From Symsagittifera roscoffensis (taxonomy: Eukaryota; Xenacoelomorpha; Acoela; Convolutidae): a stretch of 64,000 bases of DNA. The stretch is from contig NC_087069.1 of the NCBI RefSeq assembly GCF_963678635.1, positions 10,561,206 to 10,625,205 of the forward strand, given 5' to 3'. Shown here in pieces: positions 1-10,741 of this stretch (the first letter of the stretch is position 1; every line of letters begins with the position of its first letter). A program made the position numbers and the translations under genes. Under the pieces are notes generated by a model, which did not search any database, had not been told where the DNA came from, and saw only the letters and a list, made by a program, of their open reading frames with translations.

Positions 1-318
1 TGTTCTAGCATTTGATCCCGTCTCCACTCACGATCCATTAATTTTACCGCCGTCTTTTTCGATTTTTTTTTCATCTGCTTTTTTGCAAATTTCTTCTCCT
101 TTTTGTTTATTTTAATATCAACTGACTGTTTACAATGAGATATCTTGCTTAAAGTGTTTTTTTCGCAATTTGAGAGACATGATTTTTGACCGTTTTCATT
201 CCGGTCGAGCCTTGTTCGGTTTTGGAAAGAACGGTTGCAATAGCAACCATGGGATCACGTGTCCTGTGCTTTGTTTAGTTTGTGTCTTAAATCAGAATGT
301 TCCAGAATATTTTCATTT
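1..318. other. non-coding left edge
   Basis: AT-rich sequence with T-runs and no supportable reading frame. It lies on the 3' side of the minus-strand RNase H fragment, where a Ty3/gypsy integrase would be expected, but I see no HHCC or DDE signature here. Confidence 0.5.
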
Positions 319-840
319 TTATTGCGAGTTATAATTTGTGTCCATTAGACGATTGTTGAAGCAGTCGAGTGCTTTATGAAATTGATCAACCGACGCTACA
401 ACAAACTTTTCATCTAATTGTGACTCAGGCCATGGTTCCCTAATCGAGTCTCTTGACAGGTAATCTACGATCCACATATCTTTACCCGGTATGTGGACCA
501 CTTTAATTTGGTAAGGTAGCAGAGGGTCTACCCACCTAGTGAGTCTAGATTGATACAATTTATTAGATTTATGTTCCCCTAATGCTGATGTGAGGGCTTT
601 GTGGTCTGTCGCTAGAATGGATTCTTTTCCTAAATAATAGTGTTTAAATCCGTCAACTGACCACACCACTGCAAGCAGTTCGAGCCCATTAGTTGAATAC
701 TTCTTTTCTTGTGAATTAAGATAATGTGATGCGAATGCAATCGGTAACCATTCGTCCTCGTCTGTCTTCTGTTCCAGGGTTGCCCCGAGGCCGCTGTGGC
801 TTGCATCGCATTTTACCCGAACCCTAGTTTTCTTCTCTAA
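319..840 (-). pseudogene. Ty3/gypsy copy A: RNase H fragment
   Basis: Ribonuclease H domain of a Ty3/gypsy Pol polyprotein, which removes the RNA strand after reverse transcription. On the minus strand the frame shows the usual RNase H landmarks: a CDASHSGLGATLEQ stretch with the first catalytic Asp, an ELLAVVWSV stretch with the catalytic Glu, then ATDHKALTSAL with the next Asp, followed by the LTRWVD...IPGKDMWIVDYLSRD segment typical of the RNase H end. Only copy A keeps this domain; copies B-D are cut off upstream. Reading toward the RT (about 820-845) meets a stop or frame change, and nothing resembling integrase follows. Family assignment is firm; the gene is a broken remnant. Confidence 0.85.
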
Positions 841-1014
841 ACAACGGTCTAAGCTGGTCTGTTAAGCTTGCTGCGTTAGGAATAAATTTAGTGAGTAGGT
901 TGATTCTACCCATAAACGATCCTAATTGTTTGAGCAATTTTGGGTGTTGTAGGTTGAGTATTGCTTCTGTTTTGGTAACTCTAGGTGTTATACCACTTGG
1001 TGTAATTTTATGTC

Positions 1015-1781
1015 CTAACCAATTATTTTATTATTTTCTGTCTGAAAAAATTCGCATTTCGCTAATTTCAGCGCTAGAATTTCGTCATCCAGTTTTTTTA
1101 AGACAATTATTACCAGCTTTTTGTGTTCTGGTTTGTCCCCTTTGGAAACGATCAATATATCAACCAGGAAGCAAAATGTGTTTTTGGCGTGGTTTAAGGT
1201 ATGATCCATAGCCTTTTGAAATTTTGCGGGCATAACCGCTAGCCCGTAAAATTCTGTCAGAAACCTGTATGTTCCTGTCGCTTGACCGCCGACTATGTTG
1301 AAATTACATTGTTTAGCTGTTTCAGCAGTTAATCGAATTTGGCTATACGCGTACTTCAGGTCAAGTACCGTAAAATACAGTGTGCCGGTTGTGTTGGCAG
1401 TTACTATTTGACTCATCTCATCTAATAATTCATCACCTTTTGGCATTTGATATTTATTTTTGTTCATTGGTTTTGCGTCTAATGCCAACTTGATAGAGTC
1501 GTCTTTTTTCACTGTTATTACTTTTGGAGCAATAAAACAGTCGCTTGTGCATTTGTCCAGTTTTGTTATATGACCTTCTGATAACAATTTCTCAAGTTCT
1601 TCTTGCCCTTTCCTTGAATATGAATGGGTATTCTCTTACTTTTTTCTTGTATCGGACATAGCGGGTACTTGAATTTTGTGTTAACTATGTGATTTTTCGA
1701 TTCTCCCTGACGATCAAACATAGACGGAAATTTTTCATAAAATTGTTGTTTCATACCTTCTGAATGCTCGCACAGTAGCAC
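1015..1781 (-). pseudogene. Ty3/gypsy copy A: reverse transcriptase
   Basis: Reverse transcriptase fingers and palm. The frame contains LDLKYAYSQIRL (palm motif A with its Asp), GTYRFLTEFYGLAVMPAKFQ (the FxGLxxAP-like region) and FCFLVDILIVSKG where the catalytic [YF]xDD box should be. The first Asp of that box is Val here, so the enzyme should be inactive. The N-terminal part (1,566-1,781) is in another frame: copy A has one base fewer in an A/G run near 1,607 than copy D, which splits the domain. Copy B shares this deletion. The frame also stops where the RT-RNase H connection begins. Confidence 0.85.
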
Positions 1782-1784
1782 TTC

Positions 1785-2210
1785 AAACCTGGATCTAGTT
1801 GTAGGTGCTTACTTCTGAGATGTATGAATCTCCATTTTCCTTTGTAAATCCAGACTCAGAATACATCTTGCTCGACGTTCTGTGACCAGCAAAGAAACGT
1901 CTCGAGCCTCCCCTCCCGCTGAACGGACATTTGCACGTACTGCTCTTAATATTTGAATTGGATGTTTGTTGTAGTCTATAAACTACGTTGTCAGCTTAAA
2001 TTTTTCAGTTTATTTGATGCGATCTTGGGTCTCGTCGTAAATCAATTTTTCTGATATCTTGAGTAACGTTGGTTTTGTTTTTGTCGTCTAGTTCTGATGT
2101 TATTTCTCCAAAACTTTTGTCGAGTGGTTTTCTCGACTTTGGTTCAACAACCATAAGCTCGAACTCATCGCAGGAATCCAAGCTGTGAAATAAATTACAT
2201 TCTTCCCCTG
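1785..2210 (-). pseudogene. Ty3/gypsy copy A: protease region with active site deleted
   Basis: Corresponds to the protease segment better preserved in copy D. The upstream part (DSCDEFELMVVEP...DIRKIDLRRDPRSHQIN on the minus strand) is recognisable. Compared with copies C and D, about 105 bp are missing near 1,998-2,010, between tttttcag and tttatttgatgcg, and that segment holds the DTG aspartate active site. Copy B has the identical deletion at about 4,381. The segment therefore cannot encode a protease and is useful mainly as a shared-ancestry marker. Confidence 0.7.
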
Positions 2211-2212
2211 AG

Positions 2213-2453
2213 CTAGAGTTTTTTTACTTGATTCGAGCGGCACATTATTGCGAAATGTTTTTGTTTATTACAGCTCTTGCAGGTCTTCCCCATTGCTGGG
2301 CCCTTTATCAAGTGACCTTCTCCGAATATTCTGCCATCGTGTGCATGGTTTCTGATCTGTTTGGGAGTTTGCGTTTCTGTTGTCATTCCACTTCTTTTTG
2401 AATTGATCTCTATTCGGTCTTTTGTAGTTTGAATTTCTATTCTCAACTGCCAT
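2213..2453 (-). pseudogene. Ty3/gypsy copy A: nucleocapsid with CCHC zinc knuckle
   Basis: C-terminal Gag (nucleocapsid) part. One frame starts MAVENRNSNYKRPNR and is rich in Lys, Arg, Asn and Gln. The overlapping frame carries CKSCNKQKHFAIMC, a CX2CX4HX4C zinc knuckle that binds the element's RNA in functional copies. The basic region and the knuckle are in different frames, so a frameshift separates them. The same break occurs in copies B, C and D. Confidence 0.8.
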
Positions 2454-2465
2454 TATGGTTTCTTG

Positions 2466-2950
2466 TTATATTATAGTTTGTGGCCCAGACAACTGGCACA
2501 CGCTTGTGTTTCCAGTCACTGGTTTTTGGATCGTTTTTGTCGTTTGTTTACTCTGTTCAAATTTATTAGCTCGTTTGAGTACTTTGTCTGCCGTAAATGT
2601 TTCAAACGTTAGGGTATCTTGTAGTGATGTATTTTTAATTCTAGATATGAATAAGTCTCGTAGCAATTCTTCTTCCAATTTGTCCAATTCAGCCTAACTG
2701 CCTGTGCAGTTAGTGCCGCGTGGAACAATTCTATCGTCTCTCTAGCTTCTTGGGTTCTGGTGAATAGTCTATATCGCTCGCACGTGATGTTTTTTGTTTC
2801 TTCACATGATAATTTGGCCAATAACACCATTTCTCTAAAACCAAATTTTGTTATTTCCGTGTTTGGATTTTTCTGCACGAATTTCCTTTTCCCCTCCGTG
2901 CCTAGCGCGCGCCAGAAATAGACGAGATGTAAGCCGTTTCTGGACCTCAT
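2466..2950 (-). pseudogene. Ty3/gypsy copy A: gag (capsid region)
   Basis: Gag upstream of the zinc knuckle. Two overlapping frames cover it: 2,609-2,950 (starts MRSRNGLHLVYFWRALG, contains KFGFREMVLLAKLSCEETKN) and 2,466-2,687 (starts MDKLEEELLRDLF, contains LTFETFTADKVLKRANKFEQ). The arrangement, a helical capsid-like segment followed by a basic linker and CCHC knuckle, is that of Ty3/gypsy Gag. A frameshift near 2,690 separates the two frames and is present in all four copies. Assignment rests on position and on the four-fold repetition. Confidence 0.7.
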
Positions 2951-3460
2951 TGTAGAACAGACTTTTGGTCCGCGCTCCCTTTTTTCTTGGTTTTCGAGTA
3001 ATACTTTGTCTCTTGCTGGTCTATCTCTCGAAAAAAAAATATTTATAATTGTTTTTCAATTTTAATTTCTTTGGTAATTTTAATTTATTCGTAAAAACGC
3101 TAGCACAAACAAAAAAAATAAGGTGAAAAACAGATTTTTATAACAACAGCTCATCCAGGTAATTTCTATTGAGCTTTTTGTTCTGAGTTCTTTTAAAATT
3201 GGAGAAGCCAATGTCCTACTGGTCAGAACAATGTAGTGAGCAGCATTCTTAGAAGTTTTTTGAAAAATTGTTTGCCCATAAAAAACCAGGCAATCATCTG
3301 CTGATTAAACTGTTTTTGTTGGTTTGAATAAAATTTCAATAGAAATCATCTTTAAGACACAAAATGTTTTTCTTTGAAATTTGTTTAATTTTTGGACAAT
3401 ACTTTTTTCAATCAAGTTTTGCAATAATTTGGACGCTTGTTCGTTTTTGAATGCTTTGTC
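2951..3460. repeat. non-coding leader/spacer between gypsy copies A and B
   Basis: AT-rich non-coding block next to the gag start. Closely related copies lie at about 5,260-5,760, 7,740-8,210, 11,600-12,060 and 14,076-14,560. It may hold the element's 5' leader plus unrelated flanking DNA. I cannot identify an LTR, a primer-binding site or a polypurine tract in it. Confidence 0.6.
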
Positions 3461-4157
3461 GTCATCCAATTTTTTTAAGACAATTATTACCAGCTTTTCG
3501 TGTTCTGTTTTGTCCCTTTTGGAAACGATCAGTAATCAACCAGGAAGCAAAATGTAATTTTGGCGTGGTCTAAGGTATGATCCATAGCCTTTTGAAATTC
3601 TGCGGGCATACCCGCTAGCCCGTAAAATTCTGTCAGAAACCCGTATGTTCCTGTCGCTTGACCGCCGACTATGTTGAAATTACATTGTTTAGCTGTTTCA
3701 GCAGTTAATCGAATTTGGCTATACGCGTACTTCAGGTCAAGTACCGTAAAATACAGTGTGCCGGTTGTGTTGGCAGTTACTATTTGACTCATCTCATCTA
3801 ATAATTCATCACCTTTTGGCATTTGATATTTATTTTTGTTCATTGGTTTTGCGTCTAATGCCAACTTGATAGAGTCGTCTTTTTTCACTGTTATTACTTT
3901 TGGAGCAATAAAACAGTCGCTTGTGCATTTGTCCAGTTTTGTTATATGACCTTCTGATAACAATTTCTCAAGTTCTTCTTGCCCTTTCCTTGAATATGAA
4001 TGGGTATTCTCTTACTTTTTTCTTGTATCGGACATAGCGGGTACTTGAATTTTGTGTTAACTATGTGATTTTTCGATTCTCCCTGACGATCAAACATAGA
4101 CGGAAATTTTTCATAAAATTGTTGTTTCATACCTTCTGAATGCTCGCACAGTAGCAC
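3461..4157 (-). pseudogene. Ty3/gypsy copy B: truncated reverse transcriptase
   Basis: RT fragment offset by 2,376 bp from copy A and nearly identical to it through the fingers and palm (LDLKYAYSQIRL, EFYGLAGMPAEFQ). It shares copy A's one-base deletion separating 3,942-4,157 from 3,529-3,963. In contrast to A, the catalytic box runs FCFLVDY then stop: a small change in the gttgattactgatc stretch shifts the frame exactly at the active site. Beyond about 3,461 homology to copy A stops; there is no RNase H. The fragment is inactive. Confidence 0.85.
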
Positions 4158-4159
4158 TT

Positions 4160-4830
4160 CAAACCTGGATCTAGTTGTAGGTGCTTACTTCTGAGATGTA
4201 TGAATCTCCATTTTCCTTTGTAAATCCAGACTCAGAATACATCTTGCTCGACGTTCTGTGACCAGCAAAGAAACGTCTCGAGCCTCCCATCCCGCTGAAC
4301 GGACATTTGCACGTACTGCTCTTAATATTTGAATTGGATGTTTGTTGTAGTCTATAAACTACGTTGTCAGCTTAAATTTTTCAGTTTATTTGATGCGATC
4401 TTGGGTCTCGTCGTAAATCAATTTTTCTGATATCTTGAGTAACGTTGGTTTTGTTTTTGTCGTCTAGTTCTGATGTTATTTCTCCAAAACTTTTGTCGAG
4501 TGGTTTTCTCGACTTTGGTTCAACAACCATAAGCTCGAACTCATCGCAGGAATCCAAGCTGTGAAATAAATTACATTCTTCCTCTGAGCTAGAGTTTGTT
4601 TACTTGATTCGAGCGGCACATTATTGCGAAATGTTTTTGTTTATTACAGCTCTTGCAGGTCTTCCCGATTGCTGGGCCCTTTATCAAGTGACCTTCTCCG
4701 AATGTTCTGCCATCGTGTGCATGGTTTCTGATCTGTTCGGGAATTTGCGTTTCTGTTGTCATTCCACTTCTTTTTGAATTGATCTCTATTCGGTCTTTTG
4801 TAGTTTGAACTTCTATTCTCAACTGCCATT
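4160..4830 (-). pseudogene. Ty3/gypsy copy B: protease remnant and nucleocapsid
   Basis: Same order as copy A. The protease segment lacks the ~105 bp with the DTG active site, exactly as in A. The zinc knuckle CKSCNKQKHFAIMC is in 4,589-4,822 and the basic linker starting MAVENRSSNYKRPNR in 4,644-4,829. The frameshift between linker and knuckle is shared with the other copies. Confidence 0.75.
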
Positions 4831-4841
4831 ATGGCTTCTTG

Positions 4842-5250
4842 TTATATTTTAGTTCGTGGCCCAGACAACTGGCACACGCTTGTGTTTCCAGTCACTAATT
4901 TTTGGATCGTTTGTGTCGTTTTTTTACTCTGCTCAAATTTATTAGCTCGTTTCAGTACTTTGTCTGCCGTAAATGTTTCAAACGTTGGGGTATCTTGTAG
5001 TGATGTATTTTTCATTCTAGATATGAATAAGTCTCGTAGCAATTCTTTTTCCAATTTGCCCAATTCAGCCTAACTGCCTGTGCAGTTAGTGCTGCGTGGA
5101 ACAATTCTATCGTCTCACATGATAATTTGGCCAATAACACCATTTCTCTAAAACCAAATTTTGTTATTTCCGTGTGTGGAATTTTCTGCACGAATTTCTT
5201 TTTCTCCTCCGTGCCTAGCGCCAGAAATAGACGAGATGTAAGCCGTTTCT
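4842..5250 (-). pseudogene. Ty3/gypsy copy B: gag with internal deletion
   Basis: Gag remnant; 4,842-5,063 starts MGKLEKELLRDLF and contains TFETFTADKVLKRANKFEQ. Near 5,115 about 71 bp present in the other copies are missing (compare 11,377-11,447), removing the CERYRLFTRT segment and breaking the frame. The 11,286-11,600 fragment shares copy B's substitutions (for example the ccttttttcc to ctttttcc type changes) and keeps those 71 bp. The deletion therefore came after the 6.3 kb duplication. Confidence 0.7.
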
Positions 5251-5770
5251 GGACCTCATTGTAGAACAGACTTTTGGTCCGCGCTCCCTTTTTTCTTGGT
5301 TTTTGAGTAATACTTTGTCTCTTGCTGGTCTATCTCTCGCAAAAAAAATATTTATAATTGTTTTTCAATTTTAATTTCTTTGGTAATTTTAATTTATTCG
5401 TAAAAACACTAGCACAAACGAAAAAAAATAAGGTGAAAAACAGATTTTTATAACAACAGCTCATCCAGGTAATTTCTATTGAGCTTTTTGTTCTGAGTTC
5501 TTTTAAAATTGTGAAGCCAATGTCCTACTGGTCAGAACAATGTAGTGAGCAGCATTCTTAGAAGTTTTTTGAAAAATTGTTTGCCCATAAAAAACCAGGC
5601 AATCATCTGCTGATTAAACTGTTTTTGTTGGTTTGAATAAAATTTCAATAGAAATCATCTTTAAGACACAAAATGTTTTTCTTTGAAATTTGTTTAATTT
5701 TTGGACAATACTTTTTTCAATCAAGTTTTGCAATAATTTGGACGCTTGTTCGTTTTTGAATGCTTTGTCG
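5251..5770. repeat. non-coding spacer between gypsy copies B and C
   Basis: Near-identical to 2,951-3,460 and to 11,600-12,060. No gene is visible. It ends at gtcgtcatccaa, where RT homology of copy C begins. Confidence 0.6.
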
Positions 5771-5837
5771 TCATCCAATTTTTTTAAGACAATTATTACC
5801 AGCTTTTCGTGTTCTGTTTTGTCCCTTTTGGAAACGA

Positions 5838-6470
5838 TCAGTAATCAACCAGGAAGCAAAATGTAATTTTGGCGTGGTTTAAGGTATGATCCATAGCCTT
5901 TTGAAATTCTGCGGGCATACCCGCTAGCCCGTAAAATTCTGTCAGAAACCCGTATGTTCCTGTCGCTTGACCGCCGACTATGTTGAAATTACATTGTTTA
6001 GCTGTTTCAGCAGTTAATCGAATTTGGCTATACGCGTACTTCAGGTCAAGTACCGTAAAATACAGTGTGCCGGTTGTGTTGGCAGTTACTATTTGACTCA
6101 TCTCATCTAATAATTTTGGCATTTGATATTTATTTATGTACAGTTGCCTGTTCATTGGTTTTGCGTCTAATGCCAACTTGATAGAGTCGTCTTTTTTCAC
6201 TGTTATTACTATTGGAGCAATAAAACAGTCGCTTGTGCATTTGTCCAGGTTTGTTATATGACCTTCTGATAACAATTTCTCAAGTTCTTCTTGCCCTTTT
6301 TCTTGAATATGAATGGTTATTCTCTTACCTTTTTCTTGTATCGGACATAGCGGGTACTTGAATTTTGTGTTAACTATGTGATTTTTCGATTCTCCCTGAC
6401 GATCAAACAGAGACGGAAATTTTTCATAAAATTGTTGTTTTATACCTTCTGAATGCTCGCACAGTAGCAC
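5838..6470 (-). pseudogene. Ty3/gypsy copy C: truncated reverse transcriptase
   Basis: RT fragment readable in one frame of 210 codons. It lacks the one-base deletion seen in A and B (ITIHIQEKGQEELEK is continuous). A short deletion near 6,115 removes the KGDE of KYQMPKGDELLDEM but keeps the frame. Palm motif LDLKYAYSQIRL and EFYGLAGMPAEFQ are present. The frame ends at FCFLVDY, a shift inside the catalytic [YF]xDD box shared with B and D, so no complete RT can be made. Confidence 0.85.
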
Positions 6471-6999
6471 GTCAAACCTGGATCTAGTTGTAGGTGCTTA
6501 CTTCTGAGATGTATGAATCTCCATTTTCCTTTGTAAATCCAGACCCAGAATACATCTTGCTCGACGTTCTGTGACCAGCAAAGAAACGTCTCGAACCTCC
6601 CCTCCCGCTGAACGGACATTTGCAAGTACTGCTCTTAATATTTGAATTGGATGTTTGTTGTAGTCTATAAACTACCTTGTCAGCTTAAATTTTTCAGCTG
6701 GGATGAAATTGATTTCAGATGATCCTTCCAGAAACAATACTGGGCTCCTGTATCTATCGTCATTTGGTTACTCACTCTGACCAGCGTTTTCAATGCGTTT
6801 ATTTGATGCGATCTTGGGTCTCGTCGTAAATCAATTTTTCTGATATCTTGAGTAACGTTGGTTTTGTTTTCGTCGTCTAGTTGTGATGTTATTTCTCCAA
6901 AACTTTTGTCGAGTGGTTTTCTCGACTTTGGTTCAACAACCATAAGCTCGAACTCATCGCAGGAATCCAAGCTGTGAAATAAATTACATTCTTCCCCTG
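6440..6999 (-). pseudogene. Ty3/gypsy copy C: protease region
   Basis: Minus-strand protease segment. The frame 6,680-6,970 begins DSCDEFELMVVEPKSRKPL and reaches NQMTIDTG, the aspartic-protease active-site triad DTG. One base missing at gggctcctg (copy D has gggcttcctg) then shifts the frame, and the flap region reads as unrelated residues. A separate frame at 6,440-6,625 covers the protease-RT linker. The segment is inactive. Confidence 0.7.
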
Positions 7000-7001
7000 A
7001 G

Positions 7002-7242
7002 CTAGAGTTTGTTTACTTGATTCGAGCGGCACATTATTGCGAAATGTTTTTGTTTATTACAGCTCTTGCAGGTCTTCCCCATTGCTGGGCCCTTTATCAA
7101 GTGACCTTCTCTGAATATTCTGCCATCGTGTGCATGGTTTCTGATCTGTTTGGGAATTTGCGTTTCTGTTGTCATTCCACTTCTTTTTGAATTGATCTCT
7201 ATTCGGTCTTTTGTAGTTTGAATTTCTATTCTCAACTGCCAT
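7002..7242 (-). pseudogene. Ty3/gypsy copy C: nucleocapsid zinc knuckle
   Basis: Contains CKSCNKQKHFAIMC (CX2CX4HX4C) in one frame and the basic linker starting MAVENRNSNYKRPNR in an overlapping one. It is separated by the same frameshift as in copies A, B and D. Confidence 0.8.
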
Positions 7243-7254
7243 TAAGGTTTCTTG

Positions 7255-7739
7255 TTATATTTTAGTTTGTGGCCCAGACAACTGGCACACGCTTGTGTTT
7301 CCAGTCACTGGTTTTTGGATCGTTTTTGTCGTTTGTTTACTCTGTTCAAATTTATTAGCTCGTTTGAGTACTTTGTCTGCCGTAAATGTTTCAAACGTTA
7401 GGGTATCTTGTAGTGATGTATTTTTCATTCTAGATATGAATAAGTCTCGTAGCAATTCTTCTTCCAATTTGTCCAATTCAGCCTAACTGCCTGTGCAGTT
7501 AGTGCCGCGTGGAACAATTCTATCGTCTCTCTAGCTTCTTGGGTTCTGGTGAATAGTCTATATCGCTCGCACTTGATGTTTTTTGTTTCTTCACATGATA
7601 ATTTGGCCAATAACACCATTTCTCTAAAACCAAATTTTGTTATTTCCGTGTGTGGATTTTTCTGCACGAATTTCCTTTTCCCCTCCGTGCCTAGCGCGCG
7701 CCAGAAATAGACGAGATGTAAGCCGTTTCTGGACCTCAT
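7255..7739 (-). pseudogene. Ty3/gypsy copy C: gag
   Basis: Full-length counterpart of the copy A gag: 7,425-7,739 starts MRSRNGLHLVYFWRALG and 7,255-7,476 starts MDKLEEELLRDLF. The copy contains the CERYRLFTRTQEARET stretch that copy B lost. The inter-frame break near 7,480 is common to all copies. No promoter or LTR can be recognised upstream. Confidence 0.7.
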
Positions 7740-8920
7740 TGTAGAACAAACTTTTGGTCCGCGTTCACTTCTTTCTTGGTTTTCGAGTAATACTTTGTCT
7801 CTTGCTGGTCTATCTCTCGCAAAAAGTATATTGATAATTGTTCTTCAATTTTAATTTTATTGGTTTTTTTAGTTTATTCGTAAAAAGACTAGCAAAAACG
7901 AAAAAAATAAGGTAAAAAACAGATTTTTATAACAACAACTCATTCAGGTAATTTCTATTGAGCTTTTTTTTCTGAGATCTTTTAAAATTGTGAAGCCAAT
8001 GTCCTACTGGTCAGAACAATGTAGTGAGCAGCATTCGTAGAGGATTTTTTGAAAAATTTTTAGACCATCAAAATCAGGCAATCATCTGCTGATTAAACTA
8101 TTTTTGTTGGTTTGAATATAATTTCAATAAAAATCATCTTTAAGACAGAAAATGCTTTTCTTTAAAATTTGCTTAACTTTTCGTGAATACTTTTTTTAAT
8201 CAAATCTTGCAATCAGTTGGACGCTTGTACGCTTTAAAATACAATTAGTGAAAGCGGCAATTTTTATATTAGTTCCAATAAAGCTTTTGACTTTCTGAAA
8301 AAACGAAACCCAAATTCTACATTAAAACTTGCTTGATAAAGTTTGAAAAATTATATCAACATTGTGGAAAACGAACCAAGAAAACTCATTGCATACTATC
8401 GCTTCAATCCGAGTCTCTCTACTAATTTCAGCAAAAAAATTATCTGATTACTGATGGTTCACCGAGGAGAGGCATAAATTTTTTTGAAAAAGTTGGCGAA
8501 AAAATCGAATTTTGCTCTCATTTGTTTCAAAATTGTCAAAAACTAAGTCTCACTTATCAAAACTGTGTAGTTAAGATGTGCCTATTTGAAGATATTAAGT
8601 GAAAAAAAAACTCTAGGAAATTACAGAAAAAAAAGGGTTTTTTCTTTACCCCTTCCAGGGTACGAAATATGTGTCATTCACAACCCAAAATTTTTTTTTT
8701 CAATTGCTAGCAGAAAAAGACGTGAAACTCTTGTAGAATGCTAAAAAAAATCTCTATACTTTTTTGGTAGGAATAGACTGTTTTTGCGGGGTTTTCTTGC
8801 GATTTTCTGTCCGAATGTCTTGTTTTTGCTCCTATTGGGGGGTAACGGAGATCAAAATTACCATTTTTCTCGATCAAATTGACTGTTTTCCGATTCAGTA
8901 TTTGTTTTGTGTCCAAATTT
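7740..8920. repeat. non-coding spacer, duplicated at 14,076-15,256
   Basis: AT-rich. The first ~470 bp are the leader shared by all gypsy copies; the rest (about 8,210-8,920) occurs only here and in unit 2. Frames such as 8,707-8,916 are low-complexity and are not supported as genes. Confidence 0.6.
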
Positions 8921-9580
8921 CTAGTGGCATTGGTTGATATTTGTTGTGTCTTTGTTTTGATTTATCAGCAGTCGATTAAGTCTTCCTAGTTTTTCGGTAA
9001 TTAATTTTTTAGTGAAAAAATGGTTTTTTTTTGAAAAATCGTGGCTCGTCCCACTGCTTTGCTTATTTCTCCTGTGTCTCGAAGAACTACTCAAAATTGT
9101 TTGTTGCCATATGTAGCCCAATATCATAGCTTGATTTTGAAATAATGGCCATTGGTTGATTCTTTCTAGTTTTTTGGTTATCAATTTTTTAGTGAAAAAT
9201 TGGCTTTTTTGTAAAATTGTGATACGTCCCAGGTCTCTGCCGATTTCGCCTCTTTTTTGATATATTTTTTCAAACTGCTAGTTGCTATCGATAAGTCACT
9301 AACATAGCTTGGTTTTGATATAATGGTCTCTGGTTTATTCTGCCTAGCTTTTGGGTTATTCATTTTTCGTAAAAATTCGATTTTTTTTTTTTGAAAAATC
9401 GTGGTTCGCCCCACGGCTTTGCTTATTTTCCCGCATTCTGGATGGGTTTTTTGTCAAACTGTTTGTTACTATGGATAGATCATAATCATAGCTTGATTTT
9501 GATATAACGGTCTCTTGTTTTTTCTTCCTAGTTTTTGAGTTATTAATTTTTTTTGATTTATTTATTTTTTTTTTGAAAAG
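8921..9580. repeat. ~180-bp satellite array (unit 1)
   Basis: About three and a half degenerate tandem units. Each carries gcttgattttgatataatgg, then tagtttttgggttatcaatt, tttttagtgaaaaa, an aaaatcgtg...cccacggctttgctta segment and tctcctgtctcgaagaac. Minus-strand frames made of YQNQAMI.., KKNHFFTKKLI.. simply translate the repeat. Confidence 0.8.
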
Positions 9581-10149
9581 TCATGAATCAATTCCACGTT
9601 TTAGCCAATTTCTCCTGTCTCGATAAATTTTTTCAAACAATATGTTGCTATCGAAATCTCATTATTGTATCTGGATTTGAATTAAAAACGTATAACTTTA
9701 GTTTTCTCTTGGTCAATATAAATTTTTTGAGTATTTTAGCGCCTTTTTGGAATCAAAAACATAAAAAAAGTTTTCTTGTTTTTTTTTGCAGAATCTGTCT
9801 TTTAGTTTGCGACAATTTGGTTGTATTGCAAGTGATGTGAAGCTCTGCTTTGCCTCTGTTGAATTGTTTTTGTTTATGGTTATTATTTTATGTGTTGTTA
9901 ATCTTTCATATTTCTGAAGTGCTTGTTTTGTTTTAGACAGTTTTATGAAAGTTATTCAGCCATCATCAGGTATGTTTTCCGGCGTCATCGGGTACAGTTT
10001 TCTACATCGGATAATAATGTGCTTTGCTTGGGAACCAAAACGTTGCTTTGAACGGCGGAAAAGATTTTTTACTACCAACGTCTTTGAGGTCGTTCAGAGC
10101 ACTTTTTGGAGGCCTACGAGAATATTGAATTTATTTGATTATTCAGTCC
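9581..10149. repeat. conserved non-coding block following the satellite
   Basis: Repeated at 15,916-16,483 and, more diverged, at 25,200-25,740. It includes atgaaagttattcagccatc and gaacggcggaaaagattttt. A 74-codon plus-strand frame starts at 9,945 but carries a stop in the third copy (tagagttatctac near 25,590). I treat it as duplicated DNA rather than a gene. Confidence 0.55.
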
Positions 10150-10500
10150 CTATGTCGCGCCAAATATGATTTTTTGTTAATCATATGTAGCGCCATATAT
10201 GTTTCCATGGTATCCATACGTCGCGCCATGCATGGTTCCATAGTAACCATACGTCGCGCCATGCAAGATACCATAGTAACCATACATTGCAAGCTACCAT
10301 GGTGACATATAGATTATCAACATCACTAGTAAAAGTATCAATTTTGTCTAATTTGTCTAAAAACTGTGAAATCATACGTCGCATCATGCATGGAAAATGT
10401 GTTTTTTTAACATAAAAATACGTCGGCAATTTTCCATGGCTCGCATGGAACCATGCATGGTGGGACGTATGGTTGCACATTTTGGTCAACCCGGGAAATA
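10150..10500. repeat. CATACGTCGCGCCATGCATGG motif cluster
   Basis: Several ~33-bp direct repeats of catacgtcgcgccatgcatg plus gttccatagtaac (about 10,195-10,300). About 150 bp on there are inverted versions (accatgcatggtgggacgta at about 10,454), so the cluster can fold back on itself. The core is itself palindromic (ATGCAT). It is repeated at 16,484-16,830 and 25,740-26,015, always just downstream of a minus-strand GT92 gene. A foldback element is possible. Confidence 0.65.
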
Positions 10501-10741
10501 ACAACTGAAATAAGTCGATTCGATGTTCCACACCAAATGACCTTGCTACTAAGTTAATAACAATAGAATTACAGATACCAATATGAGTCCCAAGGTTAGT
10601 GTGCAGCGAGGTCAGCAATGGTTACTGCACATACAGTATGTGCCGTACCACACTATTTAATAATTAAAACACCAAAATAGCAAGAACTTAATCTTGTCTC
10701 AATTTTATGGGAAAATTTAATCTTGTCCACCAAACACTTTG
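10181..10741. other. interval downstream of GT92 copy 1
   Basis: The minus-strand 145-codon frame here is driven at one end by the motif cluster (repeated WRDVWLLWNHA-type residues). It is kept in unit 2 only because the DNA is duplicated. No domain is recognised and I do not call a gene. The rest is AT-rich. Confidence 0.4.

Noticed and set aside
891-1211. Plus-strand frame of 106 codons
   Set aside because: It lies antisense to the RT of copy A and has no features of its own.
2455-2697. Plus-strand frame repeated in several copies (also 4,831, 7,295 and 13,580)
   Set aside because: Mirror of gag on the other strand; repetition follows from the duplicated DNA.
8921-9414. Minus-strand frames such as KKNHFFTKKLITEKLGRLNR
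   Set aside because: They translate the 180-bp satellite and occur in every array with indels that break them.
10181-10618. Minus-strand 145-codon frame with Trp-rich repeats, identical at 16,515-16,952
   Set aside because: The repeats come from the CATACGTC motif cluster, and the third locus (25,900-26,160) keeps only part of the frame; no constraint evident.
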